From the NCBI GenBank assembly GCA_942159475.1, contig OW804094.1, positions 130,620,755 through 130,684,754 on the forward strand: DNA of 64,000 bases, in the 5' to 3' direction. The notes under the pieces are model-generated. The model did not search any database. It saw only the letters and a list, made by a program, of their open reading frames with translations, and had not been told where the DNA came from. Positions 24,401-37,723 of the stretch are shown piece after piece; position 1 is the first letter of the stretch; each line of letters begins with the position of its first letter. The position numbers were made by a program, and so were the translations under genes. The stretch is from Sthenelais limicola. Its lineage: Eukaryota > Annelida > Polychaeta > Phyllodocida > Sigalionidae.

Positions 24401-27400
24401 GAGGTCAGTAAACCATAATTCATTTCTGCCCCGGGTTAAAAGGGCGACTCGGTTGTTCGCTCAACCAAGGAGTTCGATTATTCCGGTGTCAGCACTTTCC
24501 AGGAAAAGGCAAAGCTGTCTCGTGCATAGGCCTACCATTATTATTTGAGAGAAAATCTGAAATAAAAGAAACTAGCATGGGTAGATTCTCCATACTATAT
24601 AGCTGAATTTCCATGAATGTATGAATTGCCCGTTTCGTGGTAGCTGTCTGGTGTAATTTCATATTTTTAAGTATGTATTTGTGCTGGTGATAAAGGAATA
24701 AAGGATAAAGGATTGATAAAAGAAATATTTTTCTCATAAGATTGCGAAAGTGGACATACCAATAGAGTTTGAAAATTGCCGAGTTCATTTACGACTAATT
24801 AAACTATCGAGAAAGAGACCTTGCTATGGAATTGACGTCGCACAACATTTAACTAAAATAATTATTAACAAATTATCGTTTTGAAAGAGATTATCTAATC
24901 GTTGCTTTGGTATACGACCATGGGTCGATTAGATATGTCTATGGGGATCCCCCTTGTATATATATATGTTATTTAGAAACGTGGCATTAAACATAATCCA
25001 TGAATCCCACATCATGAGTATTTCGCAGTGTACGCGTCCTCAACATGACACCTAATCACCTTTGATCAACACGAAATTAAATACAGTGCACTGAAGAAAA
25101 TAATGCAATAAAACATGTCCTTCGAGTATACATATGTACTTCGTAATTGTATCAAATTACGGACTTTGCTTAGTTCGAGAAGTGGACATTTTTTAATCTA
25201 TTAATTAATTAGTAATTAATCTATTTGTCTTGAGCATAACAACAACAATGAAGATTTGGTTAAAGGCCAAATGATTACTATACAAATCCCACTTTTCAGT
25301 TTCAATAGCTTTTTAATGATTCAGTTTATCAGTCGCCTGGCTTGAAACTTGCCGGTAAGATTGGTTTCGACAGAGATTGGCTTTCATACAGAGAGCTCAA
25401 TAAGTTCGATTATGCAAAGTCAAGTATTGCATACATACCACTATGAAGATGGGATTACTAATGTAATATATGTTGAAATTGACAAGTGAATTAATACCAT
25501 AATCTATAATCTTTTCAGTCCTGGCTGTACAGAAATATTACAGGACATTCTCAGAGTTTCTCCGCACCGAGTTCCATTCAGTATTTAATATATTTACATA
25601 AATATGCTTAATTTAGTCCAACGATTCCTTGCGTTATAATTAAATGTTGTGGTACAGCCATAATCTAAGCCAGTCGGGGATACCTTACTACATACCATAA
25701 TCCAGACCCATAACATGCGGTAAATTCGATTTGTTATGATCCTTGTGCAAAATACATATTAGTTTTTATTGCACCTCTCATATAGCACGGCTGCATAATA
25801 ATGTGATGTTATACATATGGCTAGACTAGCTAGGCATCATCTGCACCTTCGTGTGATCCATTTTGTGTCTGGTATTTCCAGGGATTAAATTTGGATGCAG
25901 ACTTTTATTTCAGTACAAATTATCCCCGATGAAGACACAACGTTGGTAAACAATATACATCAAAAAGCACTTTTTAGACAAAGATTAACAAAGCTCCTCA
26001 AGCTCAGCTCGCTCTCGCTAAACACTCTTACCTCGATTAATTTATACATTATAGTAATTCAAATTCTTTTTCATATTTCATTATTTCTTCTGTCATCCAG
26101 TTCTTGATTACTATTATTGTTAAAAAACCTGTCATTTTTCTAAAATATTTGATCAGAAATAATAGTTTTCGCCGTTTTTGTAAGGTAATGGAATATCTAT
26201 GTATTAGCTTATAGCAATGGTTGTAGATGAGCTAGAAGAACGCTGAATCTCAGCGATAAGTCTTCCTCTACAAGTTTTCTCGATATGTTTGGAAAAAAAA
26301 AAACGTTAAAAAAAACAAAAAAACAACGAAGTACACAGCTATTTCCTCTCAACGTTGTCCCTTATCCTATGTCACTTATGATATGAATTTAATAATTTGG
26401 CCCATGCTAACGTTACAATGGATAATTTTATCAACAATTCAACAATCCTAAAGGATTCAAACTATTACATGTCATTAATGACACCCCATAACCGCCAGGG
26501 ATTGTTCTCATACGTTCCTTGTATAATTAACAAAACAGATATGAATGGTCTTAATTTCCCATTTGATATTAAAAATCTTCTATTAATTGTTACTATCCAC
26601 GGTAAGGTATATGCCATCTTCTCTCAGTCCTTGGACATTCCTCTTTCCTATTATTTCCTGTTGGTTGTCGAATACAGCTCATTATAATTGTTGTTTGTTT
26701 TGTGTCTATTTTAATTGGACTTTTGAAAGCTTGATGGGATGTCATCTGTGTTGCTACCAACAGCAAAACCTGTATTATTGGTGTCACCAGACACGGAACC
26801 ACTCTATCATTAAGCAGGTTTGATATTTCTTTCATTTTAGTGTGCTCTTCAGTGAAATGATTATGTTCCTTAATCAAGTCCAATTTCTATCAGTATTTAT
26901 TGAACAATTTCATATGTACATGATGAAGAACATGATGGGTTACCACTATGTTTATTTCTTATGGCAAGGATTGCTAAAAAGATAGCGAGTATGGGCAATT
27001 TTGTGCACAAATATTATGAACATACTATACACAATAACATGATATATAACCCTATATAACTTATCAGGAACTGCGTTTTCCCCGATCATAATATCCTCCC
27101 CTCTTTATCGCAATCCAGGCAAGGTTGAAACATTGTATAATTTTCGATGAGGCCTGCATGTGTTTACAAACAATCTCCGTTTCCCCGAATTATACACCAA
27201 TGTTTATTTACCTCTCATATTCAGTGGTGAGTTCCCTATTTCGCAATAACTCATGGGGGAATATATAAACTACCATATTTTACCCATGGATATATATCTC
27301 CCCTTTTCAATACAAAGGGAGTCCACTAGATAGTGCTGTGATAATACCTTTCTCAAGATGCTTCAAAATCCAGGGTCCCCCATTGTCCTAGTGTATTGGC

Positions 27401-30230
27401 TTATCTCACCATTGGGACTTCCTTTGACAAACGCGATAATATCTGTCACGTATGTCTTGTTAAGCAGGTCCTATCATTCTTAGTAGTTTTCCACCGACCT
27501 CGAGGAGGTCTGTGGAGCCAGGAGATAATGAATGCCTTTGACATTAAGCCGAGTGGGCGGTGAATATTGAGATATCATGAAAAGGCTCTCCCATTAATGA
27601 TTTTAAAAATTGTGGATAGCAATATTGATTAATATGTCAGCACATAGTATATATTACTCCCACATCAGTAACTGATATTCCGAACAGCGTTTCCAGGTAT
27701 GGTCAACGAGAGTGGAAGAAGTCCTTCCAATCTCGTTGGTATGGTATAACCTTTTGGAAATAAAGGGTCTTCAGGGGTTCTTAATTGTTCTTCATCAAAA
27801 CTTGTATATTAAAGCATTTTCTTCGTTTATTTGGTTTGTTTGGTGGGAAACTAGAGATATTTCCTTAAAACAAATGTTTTCTGGAAGAATCTTTTGGTTC
27901 AGATTGAAAGGTAATATGCTCCTATGGTGTCAATGAAAATTGATGTAATTAATTGATAAAGGATGTCGATTCCATTCTCGCAAACATCATCCCTCCTTGG
28001 ATTTATGTTAATTATTATGTCACGGAGATGCACCATCAATACATGCGAACAACATGGAACTAAATGAAATTACCTCAAGTCTTCGGTAATTCCTGACAAG
28101 AATCCCATACTATAACCTATGAGTGATTCGCTCTGTCCTACCCTGTCTTGTTCACTACTAGTTTCTTTTCTAAACTGGCAAGAATGATGAATATGTAGGA
28201 TTGCCTATGGGTATTGGAGGGATTATGGATGTATGCTTTCCCAAATAATCTCTCATGATAATAAAGGTTCCCGACATAGAGTGAGTATGAAGGAAAATGT
28301 CTTGGTTCTCTTCGCTTTCTACAAATGCTCCATATCTCTAGAGATGAACATTTTATGGATTGAATACACTTTTCATAATTTTTTCGCCATTAATGAAGAA
28401 GGAACCCCAAGAAGTTTTGGGAACAGTATTTAATTTCAAAATACATTTTAGATACATTTGGTGGTTATATAATGGTGTTATGTGGGATGGGTAATGGGAA
28501 GTTGGCTGAGAAAGTGAGAAAGGATGGCTACTAGTATTTAGTCTAGCATGATTGTGGGTGAGTGAATGGGCACTAATATGCCTAGAATATATAAATAATT
28601 ATATAGTAGAAGTAGAAATTTATGACGGGAGTTGAAAGGAGCATTAGTTTGTACAATATATAATTGTAGCGGGAGTGGTCCACAATAATGCATCAAAAGC
28701 CTTGCTCATTTTTTACCAATGCTTCTCAAATTCTCCTTCCTGGAAGCAAAAAAATTAGGTTTTATAGAGTAATTAAATAACCCCATTATAAATAAGGTCC
28801 TTGAGGAATCCTGGAAAATAGTGGGTGGGGGGGACACTTTTTTTTAAATGTTTTTATTCATGTTGTAACTTATAAACATCATTGTTAAAGATGGTTGGGA
28901 AAAACAGCTCCTCATGTCACCATTGCGGTGGTCTTCTCCTGAGCCGGCTATAGAGACCTTAATAAAATGTATAAACTTGTTTTCACAAGATGTATATAGA
29001 CACTTAGTCCAGCAAATCACAAAAAATTAAAGATATATACCTACAAACAGTCATCATCTTCATATCAAACATTAATAAGGACATAAACATTCGGATCTGT
29101 ATGTAGTGGTAGGCAAAAATACAGTCATTGATTTCAATATTGGGAGAGAACCATCTTATATTTTGTTAACATGAGGCACCGCATTGACATTTCTGTTATA
29201 TCGGAAATGCGTTTTTCTCAACATTTATGTAACGATTAATGTTAATCGTCTCCCAGCCTAATAAACAATTTTCATATCAAAATTTAGAAGGGTTTTTAAA
29301 GAGGCAGTGATGCTGAAGAATGTTTTCATCTCGAAAACGCATTTCACGAAAACGCCTAATCATTGGTTATGCTTCATCAGGAAGACAGATAATCACTTAG
29401 CGATGCACAATCCATGCTGGCGATAATGGATGAACGGTCCCTCAATCTAACCCCAGATTTCCCTCAACCACTTGACCTTTTCTTTTCCTGTGCGATTGTG
29501 TAAAACGCAATTTCTCTGGGTCAGAAGTTGAAAATAAGAAGTAAACGTTTCTTCATTCTGTTGTCATTATGCTAAGGGTCTAAAGAATGTTTTAATAAGA
29601 AATAATGACTGTGTTATCGATACAATATACACGAAAATGTTAAAACTGTATATTGCCGAGATGTACAACACAAAAGACAGCTTTTTCCAGTCATACCAAG
29701 TGGGTGTAACTGTAATTAAGAGTCGCAGAGAAAAATCAATTGACATTAAAATCAGCGCTTGACATTCACAATTGGTGGGTATCATTAACAGCTCATGTGG
29801 CTAAGCCTACACTAGAATGTCACTAACAAACTCCTCGAATGAAAATTAACATCATATATCAAATTACATTGATCAATATGTTTTAGTACGACTTAAATCT
29901 TACAGACAATCCCACTAATTTCACAGGGGCTTCCTAAATTGTGTGTGTACAGTCATTATGCCATTATAATCCACCGTGGGATGTTCTATAACTTATTGTA
30001 TATAATTTGTAATCTTGTTTTTAAAATATCTAGAACTTAATTGGTATAAGTTGATAATACATTTGAAACTATTAATATATTGGAAGATATTGTTAAATTT
30101 ATTTTGTGAAGTAATATACCTTGATGGAGAATAAATTGTATAGGTACAGGACATGACGAAAATCACCCCTGGGGTGAGATTGTATCATACTGTGGCTAAT
30201 TCCTGAATAAAGTTTCTGATAAAAAAAATA
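18460..30230. other. Long non-coding stretch without a recognisable gene
   Basis: I see no exon chain, RNA gene or transposon protein. Local features: a short TA microsatellite at about 21054-21070; a pair of short direct repeats around 22188-22265 (TTTTACAG units); and an adenine-rich patch at 26289-26327. A segment at 29254-29285 (CAGCCTAATAAACA followed by TTTTC and ATCAAAAT) also occurs at 7250-7281 inside intron 14 of the lipid-carrier gene. The many 60-100 codon open frames are at the length expected by chance in AT-rich DNA. Confidence 0.5.
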
Positions 30231-30233
30231 ATC

Positions 30234-30314
30234 ACATTAGACGCCCACTCCAGGGCCAGGAAACCCATTACCGCAGTAGGCGTTCAATCATTGACATACC
30301 ATTCTTATCAAAAT
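30234..30314 (+). repeat. Dispersed repeat, partial copy D
   Basis: This copy keeps only the 3' half of the repeat defined at 46981-47149. It shares ACGCCCACTCCAGGGCC, then GGAAA, CGCAGTAGGC and TGACATACCATT in the same order. The 5' half with the GTCCCT and CTCTCGC blocks is missing, so it is a fragment. Confidence 0.7.
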
Positions 30315-31144
30315 TGAGAGGCTGTGAACCTAGACAATAGACAAATAGACATAATGTACATTATACAATTGTACATGTCCTGTAGCATAGCAACCATAGT
30401 GGTATCCATATATTAAATATCATTTGGAGATAACTATTAGGAATAAGAAAAAATAAACACATAGAATAGCATATGAATTGTTTCATATTCATTAGTAAAT
30501 ATATATTTAAAATAATAATGATTTTTTCTTTATCTTTTATACTAATTGAATGGTAATGGAACGTTAAATTAAACGGTAAGACACGGATACTGATAAGAAC
30601 ATGGATCAATTCCAAAAGATGTACCAGTTTTTTTCAAATGAACGTTATCAAATTAAATCAAAATAATTATACAATGGAAAGTAAAAATGTGACCCAGATC
30701 GAGGCAAATTAGCTTTTCTGCTGAAAAAGTGAAATGATCTAGGGTCCTACTTATCCTTCACCTTTGAGTCTAAGTGCCCACTGGAAGAAAATGATGGCAT
30801 CAAGTGTATAATGTCAAGGCCAAAGATTCGGCTATGTGTGCCGAGAGAGCTATAAAATTAACTTAATGTGGTTTGGAGCTAAATAGGAATGGCCTTGCCC
30901 TGGTATCCAAAATAGTATTCTGTAATGGTGAGGCGCTAATAATAACATTAATAAAATAATTAGTCAGTTCATGGAAATATTGAGAATGGGATTTCTTTTC
31001 TTGATGGAGCTCTCTGCAGGAAATTGTAAATATAACGAATGAAGATGTTGATCAATGGATTGGGTGAACACTTTCCCTTTCCTTTAATACCCGTTAGCAA
31101 TTAATGTAATGAATTGATTTAATACAAATGGGACTACACGATTT

Positions 31145-31520
31145 CAATCTCTTTTGCTATGGAAACTACATGTTTCTTTTTTTTTTTTGTCCAACATCGG
31201 ATCTTTATTCATTAGAAGACAATTACATAAGAGGCATATTGCGAAGGTTGAGACATCGAAATGATTGGTTTTTCTTTTTTGGTGCTAGGCTGTCTTTATG
31301 ACGCCTCTTTATACATGGTTTGCAAAATTTTCTTTTATCCATTTTGTTTTGTTTTTTTAGTTTTTTTTTTTTTTTGAATCAGCATTAAAGATAAAATATA
31401 GAGCGATTTTTGTACTCCACTTGTGGAGTTTACAATTGGAACTTGTTACTTTTGGGACCTTTTCTTGAAGGTGTTTCTTCATTTTGTATTTTTTTTGTTT
31501 TCCTTCAGGATTTTTTACTT
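31145..31520. repeat. Thymine-rich low-complexity region
   Basis: Several runs of eight to twelve T residues are clustered here (about 31178-31190, 31360-31374 and 31487-31495), embedded in T-rich sequence. No neighbouring terminal repeats were found that would make it a retroposon tail. Confidence 0.5.
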
Positions 31521-32104
31521 TTTTCTTTCACCGTTTTAAATCACTATCATAACATGTAACACTCCCAGTTGTTCCGGGGTTTTGAATCACAAATTTTTAA
31601 GGATTTCTTTCCATGGCTTGAATTGTTTTTCAGCCGACAAGTTATTCTCTGCTGCTACTTTTAGCGCTAACTACATGTTTCTTCCTTAGAATTCAAGCTA
31701 AAATTAAATCACAACTGTCTATGTCCACTCTTAGTTAATGTCTGCATGATCATAGCAAGGTTACTTATTTTACACCACTTTCGGTTTTTAATTCACCTAA
31801 ACGAGTTCTTTTATCCGCCATTTAGTCAAGCATGTCTTCTTCTTTTACAAGTTGTTCCCCTTTTGGTCATGGTTTGTCCGAGCCAAATATCATGGTCACA
31901 TTCTAAAATTATATGATACCTGTACGACTCTTACATTATTCTGTGGTGAAAGACGGGGCGAGGTGTGACACCAATTTAACCATTGTACTTGCAAGGCAAG
32001 GCAAGGCGAAGTGTGACACCAACACCCAAAAAATGTGTTCACACAGCAAGACAAGGAGAACGACACACTAATATAACTCGTACCCAAACAAAGGAATTTG
32101 AACA

Positions 32105-32290
32105 GTCTAGGCCCAAAGTTGAAAGAGTCCCTTCAAACGAAGGGAAAGCCTCTCGCCTCAATCTGCAAAGAGTCATTATAATTCCAGTAAGACCGCAAAA
32201 TGTTATTATATTTCCATTAGAACGCCGAGTTCTAGGACAAGAAACCGATTAGCGAGGTGGGCTGACATACCATTAATATCTGATCTCAGG
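32105..32290 (+). repeat. Dispersed repeat, copy C (diverged, near full length)
   Basis: Blocks shared with the copies at 46981-47149 and 57187-57356, in the same order: GTCTAGGC, GAGTCCCTTC, AAGGGAAAGCCTCTCGC, CCATTAGAACGCC, GACAAGAAACC, and CTGACATACCATTAATATCTGA. It is more diverged than copies A and B and has a small internal insertion. Confidence 0.7.
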
Positions 32291-32299
32291 GTTTGGACC

Positions 32300-35200
32300 T
32301 AGAGGTCTTAGATTATTCTGTTCAAACTGTCAGGCGAAAGCTATCATTTTTGGCGCTGCTTAAGGCGTCTTGCAAAATATGTATCACGATGATTTAAAGT
32401 TCCTGGTAGGAGTTATATTGGGTTAGCCTTGAACCCCACATGTCGATAATTAGGTTACACGACCAGTAGTTTAACATTTTCGGTAGAAGGTTGGTTAATT
32501 AGATGAAAGATTATATAACCTGTTGGGGGCTTGGATCTTTTTAATGACCCCACAGGGGCGAGGGGATGTTGCGTAGGAAGGGCATGATTTATTTAAAGAT
32601 CTAAGCCCGAGGAGGTCTACATGATCAGATGATCAATTTCCAAATTGTCAAGCCTGCCCCGAGGGTCCCATACAAAGAGATACAAGATAACAGATGCTTT
32701 AAGCAAAAAGTAATTTGCTGGGAATGACTATTAATTTACCAGATTTCTCTGAAGGTAAAAATGATCCAAAGGTTTACATAATTTATGGAAAACTGAACAT
32801 TCCTTCTGAAGGGAATGCAACATTGATGATTAGGCATGTATAGTTATGAAATTGACACCTCATGTTGATGTACTAAAAAGTAAGTATGGCAAATAATTTT
32901 ATAAACATCGATCGTAGCATTGTTTATCCTCCTAGAGCGTAGAAATAATCCATCGTCTTACGGCATTAAACCACTATCACTCATCTCACGCACTATCACA
33001 AACATTTTGTGACTCCTCGAGTGGGTACAATGAATATTGAGGGGAAATAAAAGTGGAACCTCGATAACCCATTATTATATTACTGTCAGGTACTTCATGG
33101 GGGCCACAAATTTAGTTTTGGACTTTAGTTACTCGTTTAGGTCGCTCTAGTGCAATATTTTCTGGAGCGGTTTTTGTTCCTGAATTTTCCATTTCTGATG
33201 TTAGATTTGTTTCCACCTTTCGTCTTTCAAATGCCGGAATTGATAAAGTTACAGTTGAAGGGGTGACCCAATAGGCTTACGCTAATAGTTGTCATATTGA
33301 ATAAATTTACTGAAAATCTACCATATTCATGAAATCTTTTTCGGTTGGTGTATCGTTCGTTGTTTTCATGGAAGAAAGCCTACACTAATTTAAAATATAG
33401 GTGTTCAGATATTGTATATTTTGTCTTATCGGTCTCCGAAGCCACAACTAGACTGCGGCACCCTGATTGTTCGTCTCCCGTTCACCACTCAGTCTCTGTT
33501 TGCATATAGAGGCTGGGTACACCTCATTTGTAGGCCTTCTCAGGAGATTTTCCCACCCGGAGAGATTGCGGTATTGTTGGAAGGGGCAATCTCTTAACTC
33601 AACTTACTGTGCCAAATCTTTCATACCCGTCTTGATGATAGGCAATCACGCCCACGACCTATTTACACTGTTTCTAGGGTGATAAACTTAACCCTGATAA
33701 ATGAAATTGATGATTGCAACAACAGCAACGACAAGAAACTAATTATGGTAATCTGCTACTGCTATACTAAAACCGTAGTAATGATGAGAAATTATAGAAT
33801 GGGGTGGCAGGGTGGGAAGAAAGAAGAAGAAGCATTAGAAGATCTGCCCTAGCTTACTATTCATAATATTGCCCAGAATTGTAATAGAATCCATGTTTAT
33901 ATCTCATATGAGTTACAATGTTTTTAAATGTTCTGTTTGATTTGTCGATCCAATGTGATACGACTAGCATGTATATCTTTTACAAGTAACAAACCGTATG
34001 GACATTTTTTATTTTAAATATTTTTGCCAGGTTCATTCATTTTAGAGCAACAATTGAGAATAACATTGTAATATTGTCCCGTATAAAGAATAAATCAAAA
34101 TAAATTATAATAAAATTCCTATCCTTTTCAAACAATTGTCCCAGCCTTTAATTAATTCCTTTTTGTGGTTTAAAAAAGACAAACCCATAAAAATGGAAGC
34201 TGCTGATACATCACTGGTACTGTACAGTAGGCTACACACACGTGTGCAATCCTACAGTGAAAGTAAGTTGAAAGGATAGTTATCCGGTTGGTGGATTATC
34301 TGTCTTCATTTAGGTGGCGCCAAACTCCGGCTAACGCTCAGTCAGCGTAGTTCCATAGTTCCACACCAGGGGATTCAACATCCGGCGAGTAAAGATGCAC
34401 GTGAACAGAGGAGGCAGATGTTTACAAATCATCTCTTGGACCAGATCGTCATGTACCTAATAACTGGTGGTCATTATTGTTGCACCGTGCCCTCATGTCC
34501 ACCATTGATATCTTAGCTATGTATAGTAGCCTTGAGGTAGGTTATGAGGTTTTGTTACAGCTGGGAAATAAGTTCCTTTTCGGACCTTGTTTTGTTGACT
34601 TGCTAGTACAAGCACTACAGACAGTACAACGTCTATGGCTATGTGTAGATCTAGTGCTAGTGGAGGTAGCCTACCTTGAATGTAACTCAAGTTGTTTCTT
34701 GGCTCTGCGTTTTTCTGTGACAATTTATGACCCATTAAGTAAGTTGTATGTTTAGATTAAATGGCAAATTCATTTGATACATATAGATTTAACGATGTAA
34801 ACACTTGGAGTTGGAGTGCATGTGTCTTCTACCGGGTCTTCTATCTGACTTCACGTCGTGTCGCTCATCCAACAACAGGCTCGTGGCACCGTAGTGTAGA
34901 CGTAGAACTTTCCAGGCGACGTTCTAGTGTAACAGTGCTATTTCCACAATTGTAGCACTATGTATTATTTAAGTTAATAAATTTAACCTCTGCTTTAAAC
35001 TAAATCGTTAGAGTAGATTCAATGAAGTCTGATTTTGATCCGGTTATAATATGAATATAACCTTCGACATATAGCCTAGACCGGGGCCTAAGACTATTGG
35101 CCATTGGGTCTAACTAAAATATACCGGTACCTGGAGGCTGGGAGATTTCTTTGAAACGGTGATTGATTGCGTGTCACCAAGTGACTATACGCTGACCTAT

Positions 35201-37680
35201 GTGTTATACCTAAGTTAAGTAACGTACGGGTAGCCTAGATCTAAATAATGTCTATATTCAGTGTGAATATAACCCGGAATATATTATATAGACAGAATAT
35301 TCATCCACTACAAGTATCTAGAAGGCCATGCCCGTGTACGGTAGGCCTACCGGGGAGGAAGACCTGCCAATCGATTACTAACGTTACAATTTATTTGGTT
35401 CACGCCAAGAAACTGAATTAATGTCCAAGCAAGAAGTTATAAACACAATATTTAGTTTCCATGTTTCTGGCGGGGATGCAACTGCCAAGTCCCCAGTACA
35501 TAATATTTATACTGTCTTACTGATATCAGTATTTTTGGTCTTTAAATTAGTCTGAAATATTTATGAGGTAGTAGGCCTAGATCGAGGCCCTAAATAATAG
35601 GAATTTAGTCTCTTAATTGTTTTCGAAAATTTTCAGTATTTCTGGCATGACCCATACCAAATCCATTCAATACGTTCCAGTGTTTTATTAACTTTTAAGA
35701 TAGGCCTCAAATAAATAAGAATAATAAAAACGATAGTAGGCCTAATAGTGGCTGTTCAAAGAGATATGGGGCTGGGGGATCTCAAGGGTGGTTCCCTCGA
35801 ATCTTCATGGGAAATCTTCATGACCGTCAAATGAATTCATAGATTAATGAAACGATAAGAGATTCAAGGCGCCATCCGTATTTTATACTTTTATAACGTA
35901 CGGTATCCAACACATTTTTCATCCATGAATGCCATTCGAGTATGATTATAAATTTTAATTCATGATTGACGCTCTAGCATGGAGTAGCATCATTATTGTC
36001 CAGTCCTATCCAGACACCCACATTCCTCGATTCCACATCCAGCGATAAGCTTAACCACAAGGCAAAGACTAAGGCTAAAGTGTTAATAACCCCCTGAGAC
36101 TCAGGGGTCCAAATCTGCCTTCTGAACCTGACTATGTCCTTTTTAAACCTGTACTACAGTCTACTCAAATGAAACTTGCTCTTACTTGAGTCTATAAGTC
36201 TAAAATTTAATACTAAATTCTCAAGATGTTCTGACCCTATTGAACCCACATTTATTAATATTGATCAACTAACAAGGACGTCATTATTGTTCTTTAAACG
36301 CGTAGGTAAAAACTAGCCAATATTACCGGCCCTTCTGGCACAGGCACAGGCACAGGCATGTCTGGGGCAGTAGAGATGGGTACGCTCTCCAAGTAAAACA
36401 TGGTGGTTAGATACTGATCATGGAAACTATCCTCCGATCGAAACAAATTCTTTTAAAACAAATGATCAATTTATTGTACTCATAGATGCGTATACTTTAG
36501 TCACTTTCTATGGTTATGATACTGATGCTGTATTTCTAAATAACATGTTTGCACTCCATATTTTCACTTAGTGACTTTGTAAACTGAAGTTTTATACCAG
36601 GCAAGTGACGGAGGACAGATAACTGATTAAGAATCATTGGATTTAATTCAATATAATTGTAAAGTAAAGTGCGTCCTGTGTTTCGCTCATGGGGCTGAGA
36701 AGTATCAAAACCTCATTAAGTAGATCTATCTTCAAATACGATGTCATTTGGTGTTCAAATATCAAACCAACGAGACTGGAAGGAGCGTTGCCTACTTACC
36801 GTACATATATTAGACTCCCTCCCATTGCTCTTTCAACCACCACATATCGCTAATGACCCTGGGACGCCGAGGGATGTGGTTTTGAATATGGGTAACTGAA
36901 CCCTTAAACGTTGCACTTGACACATCTTTGGTGTGAGATCATACCGTCAATATAACTCTCAACAGTTTCAAGTTTATTGGCCAAGCTCTTTTATATACCG
37001 GTACAGTAGATATTCACCATGTTAGGGTGACGTGAGAACTCAAATATTTTTATTTTTATGGACTATTGCCCGATGAGTGCAAGAACGTTAAATCGGGAAG
37101 GCCTTAAATTCAGAGATTGGTGTTAGCAGTTTTCTTTGAAAACAACTCAGCACTGATCCGTGACTTGGGATTGCGGGTGATTCGGCCCCCATCCCGCGGC
37201 GATGGCCCCTCACCCAATCTGCATATTTCCTCTTTATTGTTGCGAACATTAAACGCACCAATAAACCGATGAATATGGCATTGCTATTTGATTTTACCTC
37301 TGATCTGGCCATATACCCATACATCACAGTGATTCGTTTCTTTGAAGCGGGTGAATTGAATATTTTATTTGTCTCCCTCGGCGGCAAAGAATCTTTATTA
37401 ACCATTAGCACATTGGGCCCTGAATCGGTAATAAAATATACAGAATGATGAGTGGCATCCCTTCCCGAGGGGAGAAGCAGATTACAATGGTCTTAAGATT
37501 TAGGTATCGGGGTACCAATTCCAGGAACAAAAGAGCCGAAATCTGCCATTGGGTTCCAGGTATAATAAAAAACGAGTGATGTCCCTCCATCGCCCCTCTT
37601 GGGTGTTGTATGAGCTTATCCCCCCTCTTACCGCTCATTCCCCTGACTTGGCTTCCACTGGCTACTTCATTTCCCTCATT
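32300..37680. other. Non-coding region upstream of the zinc-finger exon
   Basis: No protein-coding exon is supported. The zinc-finger gene must have at least one exon upstream if the acceptor at 37723 is used, and it may lie in this stretch or farther away. A locally GC-richer patch at about 34310-34450 is one candidate but has no convincing donor. The word AGGCCTA recurs several times between 34.6 and 35.8 kb without forming an array. Confidence 0.4.
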
Positions 37681-37684
37681 CAGT

Positions 37685-37723
37685 CTCGCTCATTTACTTC
37701 TAACCTTTGCTTTTTTGCTGTAG
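37685..37723 (+). promoter_or_regulatory. Probable 3' splice site before the zinc-finger coding exon
   Basis: A long pyrimidine-rich stretch ending TTTGCTTTTTTGCTGTAG is a textbook acceptor, and exon sequence would begin at 37724. The reading frame happens to stay open upstream to an ATG at 37549, but the codons there give a sequence rich in L, S and P with no domain, as expected for translated intron. Confidence 0.7.

Noticed and set aside
37088..37638. Two overlapping minus-strand open frames upstream of the zinc-finger exon
   Set aside because: No domain, no splice chain, and one lies over the pyrimidine-rich tract of the likely acceptor. Length is within chance expectation.
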